Below, piece by piece: positions 1-12,851 of a DNA stretch of 64,000 nucleotides. Each line of letters begins with the position of its first letter. Position 1 is the first letter of the stretch. The stretch covers positions 2,471,243 to 2,535,242 of the forward strand of contig CAADRB010000018.1 in assembly GCA_900708905.1 (NCBI GenBank), read 5' to 3'. The DNA comes from Hymenolepis diminuta (lineage: Eukaryota > Platyhelminthes > Cestoda > Cyclophyllidea > Hymenolepididae). The notes beneath the pieces were generated by a model, which saw only the letters and a program-made list of their open reading frames with translations, was not told the DNA's origin and made no database searches. The position numbers were made by a program, and so were the translations under genes.

Positions 1-170
1 CCATGCAGCTTTAGGAAGTGTTCCCTTAGTTTTGCCGGCGCCAGACTAGAATTGCTCAAATTGGCATTGCAAATCATGCATTGAGGACGCTGACTCCCAT
101 CACATTCCGTTATACACGTGAATCCATACTGAACGCATTCGTCCGACCACTTCCCTTTTTTGCTCGACAT
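1..170 (-). CDS. hAT transposase, N-terminal BED zinc finger (partial)
   Basis: The ATG is at 168-170 and the frame is open to the window edge, giving 56 codons. The product starts MSSKKGKWSDE, then reads YGFTCITE, a Cys pair in the form C-M-I-C, and an LREHFLKLH helix. This is the C-x2-C ... H-x4-H order of a BED zinc finger as found at the N-terminus of ZBED5/FAM200/SCAND3-type hAT transposases. The BED finger binds the element's own terminal repeats; the catalytic RNase-H-like domain would lie off the left edge. No stop or frameshift is visible, so this copy may be young. It is placed 274 bp inside the terminal repeat, as expected for an intact 5' end. Confidence 0.8.
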   Translation of the reverse strand, partial: MSSKKGKWSDECVQYGFTCITECDGSQRPQCMICNANLSNSSLAPAKLREHFLKLH

Positions 171-444
171 AGTTAGTATCAAGGGTTTGAAGTATTAAAA
201 GGGAAATCACAAATCACGTCCGCTCAAGACAGTCACACGTCGGCTACTGAGTGAGTCAGAGTGACCGGACCTCCCGCAGCTTGCAGCCGCCAGCGCAGAT
301 CTCAAGGCCAAGCGATGTGGCGTGATCACCTGCAACCAATAATGGCCAAGCAGTGCGTGACGTCTCGTAAAACAAACCGTCGAACCCCAGAAAACGACTC
401 ACCGAACCCCTGGGGTTCGATCGAACCCAGGTTAAGAACCACTG
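1..444 (-). mobile_element. hAT DNA transposon, 5' end (element runs off the left edge)
   Basis: Read on the minus strand, the element begins at 444 with CAGTGGTTCTTAACCTGGG, the typical start of a hAT terminal inverted repeat, and then shows repeated GGTTCG blocks (about 380-430). The flanking eight bases 445-452 (gtatagat) would be one half of the 8-bp target duplication expected for hAT. The stretch is clearly more GC-rich than the AT-rich DNA to its right. It ends in the start of a BED-finger transposase that is cut by the window edge. The terminal-repeat and BED-finger pairing is known for ZBED5-like hAT transposons. I cannot see the other end, so completeness is unknown. Confidence 0.85.
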
Positions 445-3400
445 GTATAGATCAAGAAAATGAAATTCCAAAAAAATCTGGGAAAAGCATTAAATCTAAA
501 CGAAAAAAGAGAGCAATATGGTGCTTTTCAGGAAATGATGCTTGCAATAAATACATATTTAGTATTTTTAATTATGATATATTTTTCATCCATTTAGCAG
601 TCCCAAGAGTTTAACATCAGGGGTTAATATAATTATGGGACAAATTGTAATTGTAAATGTGCTTTAGTCAATGTCCGACATCTAATCAAATGCACTAAGG
701 TTCAATAAAATATCACATTATAGGACATTAATCTTTTCAATAATAAAAGTATAATATGCTTTTTTTTAGATTTATCCTGTGCTTTATTAATGTTTATTAA
801 CCTACGATCTCTGTTTAATTCATTGTTTAAAAATGCTTACTAGCTGATTTATTTCCGTATAAAGCTGATACATAAAGCATCTTCTTGGATAACTAATTAC
901 ATGTAAAAAATTGAAGATCAATATCCTCAAACTTACTAAATTTCAAAATTTTTAATGGTGTTAATAATTACTAGTTAATAGGATAATTTCAAAGTCAGTT
1001 TTTACTACTTCTGAGAATACAATTAGTGGAAAAACAAGACCACCACTCAAAATTTTTAAATGTATATGAAAATGTAGTTAATGTTTAGTTAATCAAGAGA
1101 AGCCAAACTGCTCAGGTGTTTTTTGATAAAATATCCCGCGCCTATTTTGAGGTTTAATTCGCTTAAATAATCCAAATGTGATCTCTTAGACTGCTGTTAG
1201 TTAGCCCCCAAGTTATTAACGTCGATTACTGCCACAGATCAAAACATTTCTCTTATTTATTTAAGATATATTTAAATTGTCTGCACAACAAACACTAATA
1301 TAATTTTAATAATGATAGCTTTGTTATTTTATTTACTGTTACATACTAATAATTATTGCTATTTGACCACGTGTATATGAATAACAGACTGAAAATATGC
1401 TTCGTTATCCCAATTTTTTGAAAATTTTACTCTTGTTTCACTTCATGGATTGAATACACTAATTGAATTTAAAAACCAGTCATGCGTAGTAGAGTGCTTT
1501 CATTTAAAGTTCTGACTTCTCTTAATTACAATGCATTTGCAATGCGGCTGAAAAAGTCAAAACACATCAGCTTTGGTGAACTAATATTCACTTCTAAATA
1601 AAAGGCATCTGGTTTGGCAAGTTTTCGGCCAATAAAATTCCATCAACAACTCAATCATTTGACATCAAAAACAAATCAATTTTGTGGGCATCCAGTTTTT
1701 AAAATATGCCAAAAATATTTTGAGATATAATAATATGGAGCATAAAAACACAGGAAGTTTTTCAAAACGCATTGAACAATATAAATGTCTTTTTTAAGAC
1801 TTTTGCTGTATATATATCTTAAAATTTATTCGTTAAAAATTTAAATCAAAACAAAATAATAATATATAATCTAGATTTTATAATACCGCAAAATATCAAA
1901 TTTGGGGCATTTCTTCATATTTCTGTGGAATTAGGTCGAGAAAATAGATATATTTGTTAGCGAAAAGTGACAATATTTCAATATTATGGTACACATAGTT
2001 AAAAACCGGATATCGACTTTTATATTTGTGAAGGATTAGTTACAATTATTTTAATCAATACTTATTAACTGTTATAAGTGAATTTTGACCAACTTCAGAG
2101 AGATCACATATGTTAAAATCATGTAAGCTAACAATATCCTGCATTTAAAAATTGAACAATCTACCAAATACTTCAGTCGGTTAGTAAAGTGATTCCGAAG
2201 TTCAATAGACAAAACGGGTACTTAGACTTTTAGAATATGAAGCATATCCAAGTTCAAAAGAAGTGAAAATCATGATACTTTTACCTTATATCAATTTCTA
2301 CTCGGTACCCTCCGTGTCTTGTGACTCAAAATTCGATTTCATTTACGATACTACGACAAAATATTTAAATCTTTTTTCTCATCATAGGCCATGTCGTTTT
2401 GGTTTAATTTCTGTAGTGCATCACAGGTGGAATTTTGTATGCTTTCAAACAAGGTTAAGACTCAGTAAGATAAGCGGTCAAGCTAGTAAACAACTTGCAT
2501 TTATTTTCTTGCATATCCAAAAATTAACTACACGACAAATAAGTTAATATATAAGATTACGAAAATAAAGGAACTTTGTTAACAAAAAACTTGAAATCCA
2601 ATATAATTATAAGAAACTTTAATACATCATACAAGTTAAGAATGAATAAATAGTCTCAAGAAACTTGTCCTTGCATTTTCAAATTTAAGTTGTTACAATA
2701 TATGTATAAAATGATTATAAAATCATTTCTTCTAAAAATTATTTAAAGTCAACACTTTTTATTAAAAAAATTAGTTAAGAGGAAAAATCTCTGAAGCCTC
2801 ACTAGTCCAGGCACTCTCGTCAACATTTTTGATAAATTTAAACCACTGCAGACGATAATTCAAACAAACACTTTTAATCACTTTGTTATGCAAGTGGTAG
2901 AGGAATGTTAAAGGGTAAGCAATTAACCTAACAAAACATGCAATGGCGAATAAAATGGGATTTTTCCAAATTGTTTGCGCACTTGGCTTCGTTGAATCAG
3001 ATTTGTCTGATTCAAAAACCTCATTAAGGAAAAGTGATATGAAGCAGAGCTTAATAACATATTTCACAATTTATCATTTACATAATTTATGAAAATACAG
3101 AATTTGAACGTCATTTAATTTATATATAACAAATTACAATTTTTTATTAAAAAGCTATAAACTTTATTTATTTAATTCATTCTGCTTTTCCGTAATTTAT
3201 TCATTAAAAGTAACTTTAGGATAAAACCATTAATTACTGTTAAAAGTTAACCATCATCCACCGCTAAGTCAAGAAAGAGTGCCTGCTCACAATGAAAACT
3301 AGAACAGGCTTTAATTATGTTCATTAAACAGGTAGTAGGCCATACGTTAAATTTCAAGAAGAATATCCTTTTCTCTTTCAAGTTAACTATAATAAATGGA

Positions 3401-6400
3401 ATAAAATGTGAATTTTAAATTTTAATTTACTCATAACATATACTTACTAAATTTGAAATACTGCTGAGTCATTAAAAAAAATATGAACTAAGCTAACAAT
3501 ATATTTTAACTTCAATTGCGATTTAATCGATTTAATTCACTTTATCAAAATTTGATTTTTTATTGCATCACATTTATATTAACATGATTTAATTGAAACT
3601 AATTGATTTTACTAATTCATAGTAGGATTTATACCATTGTAAAATGCATTTTAGTCAAGGCAATATGTGAACTTTCGTCATCATCTCCAAAACGTCATCT
3701 CCTAAAAAGGCAAGCGTCATTTTCAAATTTAGCAACTCTCAGTTTGAAAACTATTGAAAAAATTATTATTGCATTTAACCATCAAATACAAATACAACAT
3801 ATTCACTATTTCAGAATGTAATTGAGTGAAATACGCTCAGTTTTGAAAAAATTTAAAATATAATCAATTTTAGTTGAAGAATAAGTAATATTTTAACTAC
3901 AATGGGAAATTTATGCTAAAAAGGTAATTAATTAAACAAAAATTAATAAGGAAATCATGATGACAGATAAAGCAAATGAGGAATTGCCCCAACAAATACC
4001 TGTGTACTGATGAAACTGCGTTTCAAGTTATTACTAGATATTTTAAAAAATGTTGTACGGGAAATTTATTACTATTAGAATAAATTGAAAAGTGTTTTAA
4101 TAAATAAATTTGCGAATAGCTACAAGTAAGACAGGAAGCAAATTTAAAATATATACTTTCTCTCAAAAAATTTGCCTTCTTCTTCTTCTTATCAATCTGA
4201 AATATTTTTAAAACCAATTAGACATCGACCCATTGAGTGCCGCATAAAGAGTATTCCCAAATTTAATTCTTCTTGCTTCAGTCAAGCTAACTATTTTTTA
4301 CTAGCCATTAACGATCCTTCTTCATAGCGTGAAGTACCACGTTTTACTACACAATATAATTTAATGTGAAAGCAGGCAATAAAGATGTAGTCAAAAATTA
4401 TTGCATTCTGACTTTATGAAGTGTTAGAATTATTTAATCAATACAATCCATCGGCAGAATAAATATCTGAATCCCATTTTGACTCACTGTAAAAAATATT
4501 TTAAATTTCTTATGTAGTAATAGTTCGTAAGTTACAGACTACAAAGAGATTAAATTTCTGCATCAAATAATTACTTCATCAAATGCAGTGATGTTAGTTG
4601 ATGGCGTCATGATGGATGAAACCATACTACTTAAAGAATTCAAAGACAATCCCGATATGCAGACTTATCTTTAACTTACTCATTTTCACAAGTATGCAAA
4701 GATAGGGATTTTGTGTTTTCCTAATACTGTATTTTACAAACCAGTTAAAATGGGTGTGAAAGCAAAACACCTGAAACAATGTTTGAAAAATTGAAAGAGT
4801 TGAAAAGCTTTTATTCTCTTTTGGCAGCCACCACTTGCTAAGTTTACAATACCTTTCATCATTTCAAAATCTAATCATATTCAATTAAATCAGTCTGAAA
4901 TTTAAAATGATATTTATAAATCTACAACAAAAGATTCATTTATCTCTTAGTAAAGTTTATAAAAATGCTCTATAATTATCAATTGGCTGCTTAAAATATA
5001 AGCATTAATAATAAAGATTGTTTTAATTAGGTCAATTTCTGTTAAATTGAGGTTACTTAAATTTCGCCAACTATATAATTAATCAAATTACGTCAATCCA
5101 TTAATATTTAGATGTTTAAATATTTTAAAATAAATAAACATTACTTTAATGCTTTTATGTTGAGTAGGTTATTCAAAAGACAAGATAATATATTCAGTCT
5201 GTAATAGTTATATTTATTTATTTAATTATTTATGTGCAACCGTCCTAATTTTATGGTTCAGAGAAGTGATAAGTTGTCATATTTAAAAAAGAAGAAAAAA
5301 AACAAGAATTCGCTTTTTTTCTCGCAGTACAAAATAAAATTAAAATTCACCCGCATTCTTAAAATTATGAAAAATTACCAAAATATGTTGGATCTCTTTA
5401 ATATTGCATTTTATTTCAAGCAAAACAGTGAAACATACGTTTTAATTTTAGATAAAGACGAAATTCTATGTCTAATTTAATGACCTTTAATTCCTTTGTA
5501 AGTTACGCCAATGTCACATTGGATTAGTTAATTTAAAAATACGCAGAACACATTCCTATCGTGAGTTTATTTTCCTGAATTCTTTAATTAACAACAGCAT
5601 ATTTATTAAAATACCACTTTAATGACTAAAATTCTTTTAAAAATAAATTAATACTGATATAAATTTTAAAGGAAATAGTTAGATAATTAATTACTTTATT
5701 AAATAATTATTTTTTCATTAAATAGAATGCCTGAAAAGTTATTAGATTGAAGAATTTTATTTAGGAAGAAATTCACATACTTATAATCATCAGAGAGTGA
5801 AAGTTGGAGACTAAATTTGTTTGTGTACAATAAAGTTGTATGTATATTATAGATTATACTTAACAGATAAATTGCAAAAACTATTTTTAACGATATCTTG
5901 GGTAACGAAAAAACAATTTCTATCCTAATTTTCTGGTCCTTTATTAATAACTTCCATTGCGCTTGGATGATTTTGTACGGATAAGTGGAAATATCGTAAT
6001 CTTTGTCTTTTATTCGGAACGTTTCTCAGCGTTTTCAGTAAAGCAGTGCCAAATTAATTTTAAATCATTCTTTTATCAGTAATTTCGGTTCATATTCATT
6101 TGATTTAATTTGCAGCTTTTATCCAAAACATCACAACCACTATTCATTGTGGTCTTCCTAAGAAGTTTAATTTCATGTAGTAATTTGACTTTTTATGGTC
6201 CTAGGTTAAAGATTATAAAAGCTTCAATCCTTTAATGTCATTTCTAGATAGCAATGAATTTGCTGAAACTTTAAACTAATCATTATTCACCTCTTTATCT
6301 ATTTGAAAATGCTTATGTAATAAATTTCAGAATTACTTGTTTGTTTTTATTTTTTATAGAATTAAAAAGTGTCATTTAATTAACATTATTATCACAGGGT

Positions 6401-6639
6401 ATGATGAACCCACTTATTTATTTGTTAAGAATCATGTATCTTGGTGCGTAGTAACAGAAAAAGACATTTCTACTACAGTCTTTATTATTCTTAGCTGTGA
6501 GTGTATTTGATGGCAATAAGAAATGACACATATACATGATTTATCCCGGAAAGATCCCTTTTTGGTCTATAAGAAGCCAGCGCCGTTTACATTAGTCCGA
6601 AATTTATTTTGGGAAACTTTTTTTGACTCTCATCTTGGA
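445..6639. other. AT-rich intergenic DNA, no supportable gene
   Basis: About 6 kb of A+T-rich sequence with homopolymer runs and no exon-like frame bounded by splice sites. The longest open stretch (2771-3067, minus) would start with GTG rather than ATG and has no splice context, so I do not call it. I see no tRNA, SINE head or transposase motif here. Confidence 0.6.
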
Positions 6640-6795
6640 AGTTGATGCAGAAACATGAAACCCACCTGTTGAGAAACTCAAATTAATTTATTAACTAGGC
6701 TTGACCAGCACTATGGTGTGTATCGACGGGCACAAAACACGTGACTTCTGACCTCAAAGACGAGTGCGTTAACCATTACATCGACATCATCGTAA
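6640..6795 (-). repeat. tRNA-derived SINE copy (degenerate)
   Basis: On the minus strand the copy reads GTAATGGTTAACGCACTCGT (A-box-like head) followed by a GTCAGAAGTCACGTG stretch where other copies carry the B box, then a body and a tail with CCAAGATGAGAGT. Head, body and tail match the order seen in the better copies at 58606-58825 and 8715-8885. The B box is damaged, so this copy is probably not transcribed. Confidence 0.5.
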
Positions 6796-8714
6796 TGGTT
6801 AAAACGCTGTTTAACTGAATATTTAAAAACAATTTCATTTAACCACGTTTTGCGCATATTACCCTTTTGAATGAATTCTATCTTAATGAGAGGGACAGAG
6901 TAACTCTTAACGGCTCAACTTTTAAAAAGATGAAATAAATTCATGCAAGCACCAAGATAACAATGAGGTTCCGAAAGGAAAAAACCATGACATAGTAAAG
7001 GATACGTATCCTTCAATCTTATTAATATGAAGTGCAGTATACTACGAAGTAAAAATATACCATGAATGGTAATGGTTTGATGCAAAATAGGCATAGTCAT
7101 ATCTCACTTAGTCATTTAGAAAGCATTTGTATTCATTTTTCTATCAAATTATTAACATAAGAGTTAGGATTTGCCTATTATTTTTCAAAAATTGCGCAGG
7201 AGTAAAGGAAAGAATGCGCCTCTGAAACTACTGCATTCCTCATCGATATTTGTCGAGAAACAAGATTATTATACATTAATTAATTCACTGTTTCACTTAC
7301 TTTATGGACAATTGCTTAACAATTATCCATAAAAGGTAATGAAACATGGCAAGATCATCCTATTGTAAATTTTAATCAGATAATAAAATACATTTGGGCG
7401 CCTTATTCTTAGATCCAGCAAGTAGAGCCCGAAACATTAAACTCTGAAGGGCCTTTTGTTCTTTAGGCTTTTTGCTGTGCAGTTGGGTGCTAATATATAA
7501 ATCGATCATATTTTTTTATATATTATATTGTATTGAGTCCTATCCAGCACATCAAAGAAACAAAGTCATTTTGAACAGATACCAGGTAATTTTAGCGTGC
7601 TTCTCATTTTCATTTAATTACTCTACAATTATTACCGAATCGTTGAAAGTTTAAATAAATTTTATGAAAATGAAGACGCTGGGTGTGGCCGAAAGCAAAC
7701 CAATCCAACCAAAATTTGATTTACCTTATTGTCATAATTTTCGAAAAATCGCGAAATTAGAATAAATTGACTTTTGATTTATATTTGGAAATGTGAGTGT
7801 GCAATTCTTGTGAATTCTTTTTATGGCAGTGATTGAAAAAAACCGAACAATTCCCATTCATTAAATGATGTTGTGCGTCACGGAACAGGACTAGACATAC
7901 ACCAGGACAATGATCACAATCTTCAGATCTGCAAAAAAGAGTAATCATGTCACTTGAAAGGGAATTAGCATATAGGAAAAGGAAAATTTTACAAGTAGGA
8001 AAAAGCAAGCAATATTCTGGAAGAGAATGCCCGCAGAAGAAGCAGCAGGTGGGGAGAATCTGACTGCATGAATTGGTCAGTAGGAGTTGAAGAAAGTTTA
8101 ATCTTGAATTAGCTAAGAGACATTAGGAATTCCACTGGGATTATTAAGGTAAAAATACGGTGATTAGGAAGCTAAAATTAGGGATAATTACTACTTGACT
8201 TTGATAGACAGACTAATATGTATTATACCCTCCCGACTGATAGCGATTCCAGTTATCGACGAAAACATAAATTCAGACCGCCAAGTAAAAGTCAATCATT
8301 TTGATTTCGTAATGTTTTATCTCAAGGTAGATTTCATGAAGATATTTAAAATGTATGTGCTTGATGACCTTTCTGATATTATTTTTTATATATCCGCCAC
8401 TAGTTCATATCGATGTTATAATAATATATCAGTAAAATATTTGAAAAGTAATCCTAAATATGAAAGTAAGATTTTAGTTAAATCTGATGCAATAAGTTTT
8501 TATGAATAATTAAGATGTGGTGTTTCACTTCTTCTAGGTTAAAACATTGATCATTAGAATGTAATAGTATGATATTTTTTGGTTAGAAAGTTAATATATT
8601 GGATCAAAAATAATTAATAGTAATTATTTAACATTGATAAGTAATATTAACTTTCGAAATCAGACATACGTCAATTGTAAATTTTTAATTATGATTAATA
8701 ATTCCCAGGCCTAT

Positions 8715-8885
8715 TTAGGAAAGCATTTCCCGACGCTCATTTTGGATCGCGACAACAAATTCTCCCACCCCTTGGTCAGTGTGAATGGCCATTCCTTTCA
8801 TTGTGTGTGAGCCGGTGGGAATCGAATCCGTGAACTCTGACACGGCAGACGTGTACGGAGACCAGTGCACCACCGATGCATTTTC
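8715..8885 (-). repeat. tRNA-derived SINE copy with good A and B boxes
   Basis: On the minus strand: GGTGGTGCACTGGTCTCCGT (A-box region), then GGATTCGATTCCCACC (B box, close to the RNA polymerase III consensus GGTTCGANTCC), then a CACACAATGAAAGGAATGG body and a tail with AAAATGAGCGTCGGGAAA. The same blocks recur at 58606-58825, 22850-23035 and 63170-63330. This is one of the two best preserved copies. Confidence 0.75.
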
Positions 8886-11800
8886 AAATTAAAATGATCA
8901 GATGAACTCATAATGGAAAAAAGAAGTTTATCTAAAGAACACGTTCTTTGTTCAATTTGCAGAAGAGAAGAACAAACTGAAGAAGAACTGAATGTTGTAC
9001 AAATAAATTTAAATTTCGCTTTAAGAATGCAGAGGGATGCATAATGCTTGTGGACTAAACAAAATTAATTTTGATTGAGGTAAGAAGTTTGATTAAAACT
9101 AATACCAATCAGTAAATAGTTTTAAAGTAACTTTTACAGAACTTAAAGTTAATGTTTTTTAATTTTTAATTATAGATGTTGTGTATGTCCAGTTCAAACT
9201 TTCAATATTTGTTAAAAATACCTTTGTGTTTTAATATTAACCGTTAAAATCACTAAAATTTAACAAAAATCAAAATAAGAAGAGAGATTATTTTTAAACT
9301 AAATATATGCAAAGAATTCTTTATAGAATTATTTTGACTTAAGTTTGTCTGACACACACGGCTTTCTTTGAAAACTGTAGACAAAATAAAAAGAAAAAAC
9401 GGGCTCATTTTTATCTATATTTCGAATAAATTCCCTATCAAATTTTAATTTTTTCCGAATTTATTTCAAACATGATTGATTGCCATTTAAATTTTAATCC
9501 TCTTGGCTTTCATGATAAAATGTGTGAGCTAGCACCATTCCGTTAGCAAGTCTCGCTAGTCTAAATGAAATTCCTGCAACCACTATTAATAACTGATATC
9601 TAATAAACTTTTTGCCCACTTACCTTGAAAGCTAAGATTCAATCATCATTTCCAAAATATCAAGGAAATTCTAATAACTGAAAAACCCCAAATGCAGAAA
9701 AAGCAATGTAGAAATCTTATTTTTTTTGTTAAGACTGAAATCTGCCCTTTGTTTTCTCTTTCTAGGAGTCAATAATAAAAAATTTAGTTACTTTATATCT
9801 ATATTGTGTCTTAGATGTAACCTTTCGTAAAATAGACCAGGTAAGTTGCGTGAGGTATTTAAAATTAATAAGTATTTTTTACCGTTAGAAAAGGAGTACA
9901 ATTCTTCTGCCAATATCAGTATTGAAATTAAATATTATTTATACCAATCGCTAAAATGTGAAAAAAACGATTGGTAAACCTTGATTTTCACTGTGCAACT
10001 TAAAACGAATGTTGAATATGGAAGTAATTATTGCTCATAGTGAAACAAAAAAATTACAATTTTCATTATAGGAAGCAATTGACATTTTATAACAGTAAGT
10101 TCAACAATTGATAAGGGAAAGGGATCAAAAGGATTTTCATGCCAGTGTCAAAGTATCAAAGAGTTCTACGTTATTTGGTTTCGGATTCGAGTTGTACAAT
10201 AGTTACTAAAATTTAGACTTTGCAATTCGTCCCCTGGATTGCAGCATACGCTTGTCTACGATGTTCAGTGCTTATAGTCTATTTCTTTATTCCAATAATT
10301 GAAGAGACAAATATGTCTTGCATAACATCCAGCAGCTGGCAGTTTCAATTGAGGAGAGTTAAGACAACAAAAATAATTATTTTTATTTTTTACTTAACTT
10401 ATTTTAATTAGTCCTTACTTAAGTCTTATTTATTGAAGATTTGGGCGAGTAATTTTGCCTTATTTCCACTTAATATGAAGTAGTATAATTGAATCATACG
10501 AACCTTAACGGAACCAAATTTGTTTGCTTGATATTTGGTTTTATGGTTTTGTAAGATATAAATACCCTCTACTACTTTTCACTGCTAAACATGACTATTA
10601 TATTTTTAAAGACAAGAGTATATTGATTAGAATTTAGTGAAAATTAATCATTAAGATGCCTCTTAATTAGGAGAAAATGTATTAAGTAATAAGGATTCCC
10701 AAACTATAAATAATTTTACTTAGACTAAATGCAAAATATTAAAAAATCTAGGCAATTAAGGTTCAAGAATGATGATTAAAGACTTTCAAGTATTATACTA
10801 TAATTACGACGCCATATATAGAAAAGTTGTTTCGATAAGAGGATTTACTCCGATAAACACTGTCAATAGATTAAACCATGTTCAACAAAAATTCGATTTT
10901 TGTGGACGCTTTTTTGCTTTTGAAATTAGAGACTTGAAGCATGTATAGTACCTGCGCGCTTTGACTCATAAATTTGCTGTCTCTTTTTGCATTACATGCC
11001 CACTGACTCATTTTCTCTAACTGTTAATGAATGAAGAACGCAAAATTGATCAACTGCCTTATCTTGTCTTGTTTGCCTTGTTCTTCTCAATCCGGATTGT
11101 CCTCTCTGAATATTGTCACATTCCTTCTTTCCCAACTCATTCATTTACCAATTGTCCAATACACGCTTGCCCAAGCCAACTTTTGGTCTTCTCACTCAGG
11201 AAGGGCCGCTATTACCCTATTAGTCTTATGAAAATCATTAGAAAATTTTTTGCACAATTTGGTGGGACTCCTACTGTAGCTTTACTTGCGATTAGAACTA
11301 CTTTATACATCTATTTCAGCATGTTTTTTTAATCGCAATTTTTATCAATTCTTCATTAAATTTCCTTCTTCTATTTAATTCACCACTTTTTATTCACGAA
11401 AATTGTCACCATTTACTGTCATTGTAAATATTTCTGTAAATCATCTACCCATTTTCCTTACTATATTAGGGATCCCTATCTTCTGAAAGTCTAAAACATG
11501 CTAACCTTAACTAGCACCAACATTGGACACCAAAGTTGCCAATTTATTGAATTAACTTTACCTGGCCTCCCTATCATGCACTCAATCCGATCCGACTAAA
11601 CTACCCACAAGCAACAACTAGATAAACTCATTTTGGATTATCTCTACATCACACCGCTTCCTACGTCACTTCACGTTCCATCATACGCTACTACACACCA
11701 CCCTAACTCCACAACTACCTTATTCCCTAACAACTTGTCTTCTCTGTTTGTCCATTGTCACTGCTCTTTCTCAATGAAGTTTTTACTCAATTGTCTTTAT

Positions 11801-12515
11801 TTCTCATTACTTATGGGCAAATAGAAAAGACTCCCAAACAGTAATTAGTCATAACAAAGCAAACCTCTTATAATTTTTAGTTCTGTGATAGTATTTAGAC
11901 ACGAAAAATCAAACCATTTTCAAATTAAAACCAATAGGTGATTCCTCATAACTGTGCGGTGTAAGTGTGGACTATATGATAAAATCTCCTTGAGACGCCC
12001 TACTTGAGTTTAACTGACTTCCCACTAAGTTTCATTTGTCTGCTTTAACAGGTTTAATGGAAACAATATAAAGCAAAGATGGGACGTATTCTCTCTGGAG
12101 TTATATAGGTCTTTTGTACCTAGTTCCCAATAGGCTACAGTAATTGACTGGTTAGTCATTTAATTCTTTGAACCTATTACCCTCAACTGAGTAATTATAG
12201 AAATTGTAAACAACGAATTTTGGTAGCAATTCTCAGACACTATGCGTGGAAGTTGTACTTTTATTAAATATAATAAGCAAATAACGCGGGGAGGATGAAT
12301 AAGCAGGGGCGCTATAAAAGTACCATCAACCAGTGATATTAATAAGTACTCCATCTCACTTCACACTAGCAGAATTTGGATAAAGGTAAAATCATCTACA
12401 GTAGTACGGAAAAATATTTTTCCATGTCACTTTTAACACTAAAAGTTGGAAATTAAATTGAACAACAAAATATTTGGCTTAGGCAATTAATTAAATGCAC
12501 TTAATAATTGTTATC
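8886..12515. other. AT-rich intergenic DNA with one dispersed repeat
   Basis: No convincing gene. The stretch 11020-11330 is pyrimidine-rich and similar to 30460-30790 (listed separately). Open frames inside it, such as 11027-11332, are explained by that repeat and lack splice context. Confidence 0.5.
11015..11330. repeat. Dispersed repeat, copy 1 (partner at 30460-30790)
   Basis: The segment TTGATCAACTGCCTTATCTT and the following Cys/Phe-coding pyrimidine-rich stretch align with GGTTAACTGCCTCATTGTAT at 30.49 kb. Later blocks also align: TCTTATGAAAATCATTAG with ATCATTAAGAAAATCGTAAG, and CAATTTGGTGGGACTCC with CAAATTTGGTCTCCC, all in the same order and at similar spacing. I do not recognise the family; no transposase or reverse transcriptase motif is readable. 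Confidence 0.45.
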
Positions 12516-12519
12516 TATG

Positions 12520-12592
12520 AACACGGCCAACCGCACTGTTTAAATCCTGTCATAATGGTGACTGGTAGTATGCTAGCTTCTCATCATGGCTG
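12520..12592 (+). repeat. SINE copy, 3' part only
   Basis: The blocks GGCCAACCGCACTG and CTTCTCATCATGG match the middle and tail of the SINE at 58606-58825 (GGCCAACCGCACTGG and TTTCTCATAAGGG). The tRNA-like head is missing or too decayed to see. A short spliced open frame starts in its tail (next entry). Confidence 0.55.
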
Positions 12593-12851
12593 ATTTAGAT
12601 TACATTTTCTCTATCGCGTCTCTTAAAGAGTTTGTGAAAAAGGCCTTGGTAGGTTGCGAATCTCTCATGTCGTTGACTCCACGAGTCCTTCCCGAGTATT
12701 GGTAAGTACACCTCTTAACCATTTTGAGAAATATCTCCTAACTATTGATCTGATGCTCAATCTCTGGTCTTTTGCTAATCAGGTCAGTTAAAATTGGAAA
12801 TATTTGTCCTTCACAAATATTTTTAGGATTAAGCCATCGAACTTAGAGTAA
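12586..12851 (+). CDS. Possible short two-exon ORF starting in a SINE tail
   Basis: An ATG at 12586, in the tail of a SINE fragment, opens a frame to 12701 (MADLDYIFSIASLKEFV... ending LPEYW). It meets a consensus donor, GTAAGT. An acceptor (aatatttttag) at 12826 continues the frame for IKPSNLE and a stop at 12849-12851, giving 46 residues in total with phase kept. No signal peptide, domain or homologue is recognised. The splice signals are good but a frame this short can arise by chance. Treat it as a transcript candidate rather than a gene. Confidence 0.2.

Noticed and set aside
2771..3067. Minus-strand 98-codon frame that looks like a secreted protein with a signal peptide
   Set aside because: The frame begins with GTG, not ATG, there is no internal ATG, and no upstream splice acceptor supplies a start.
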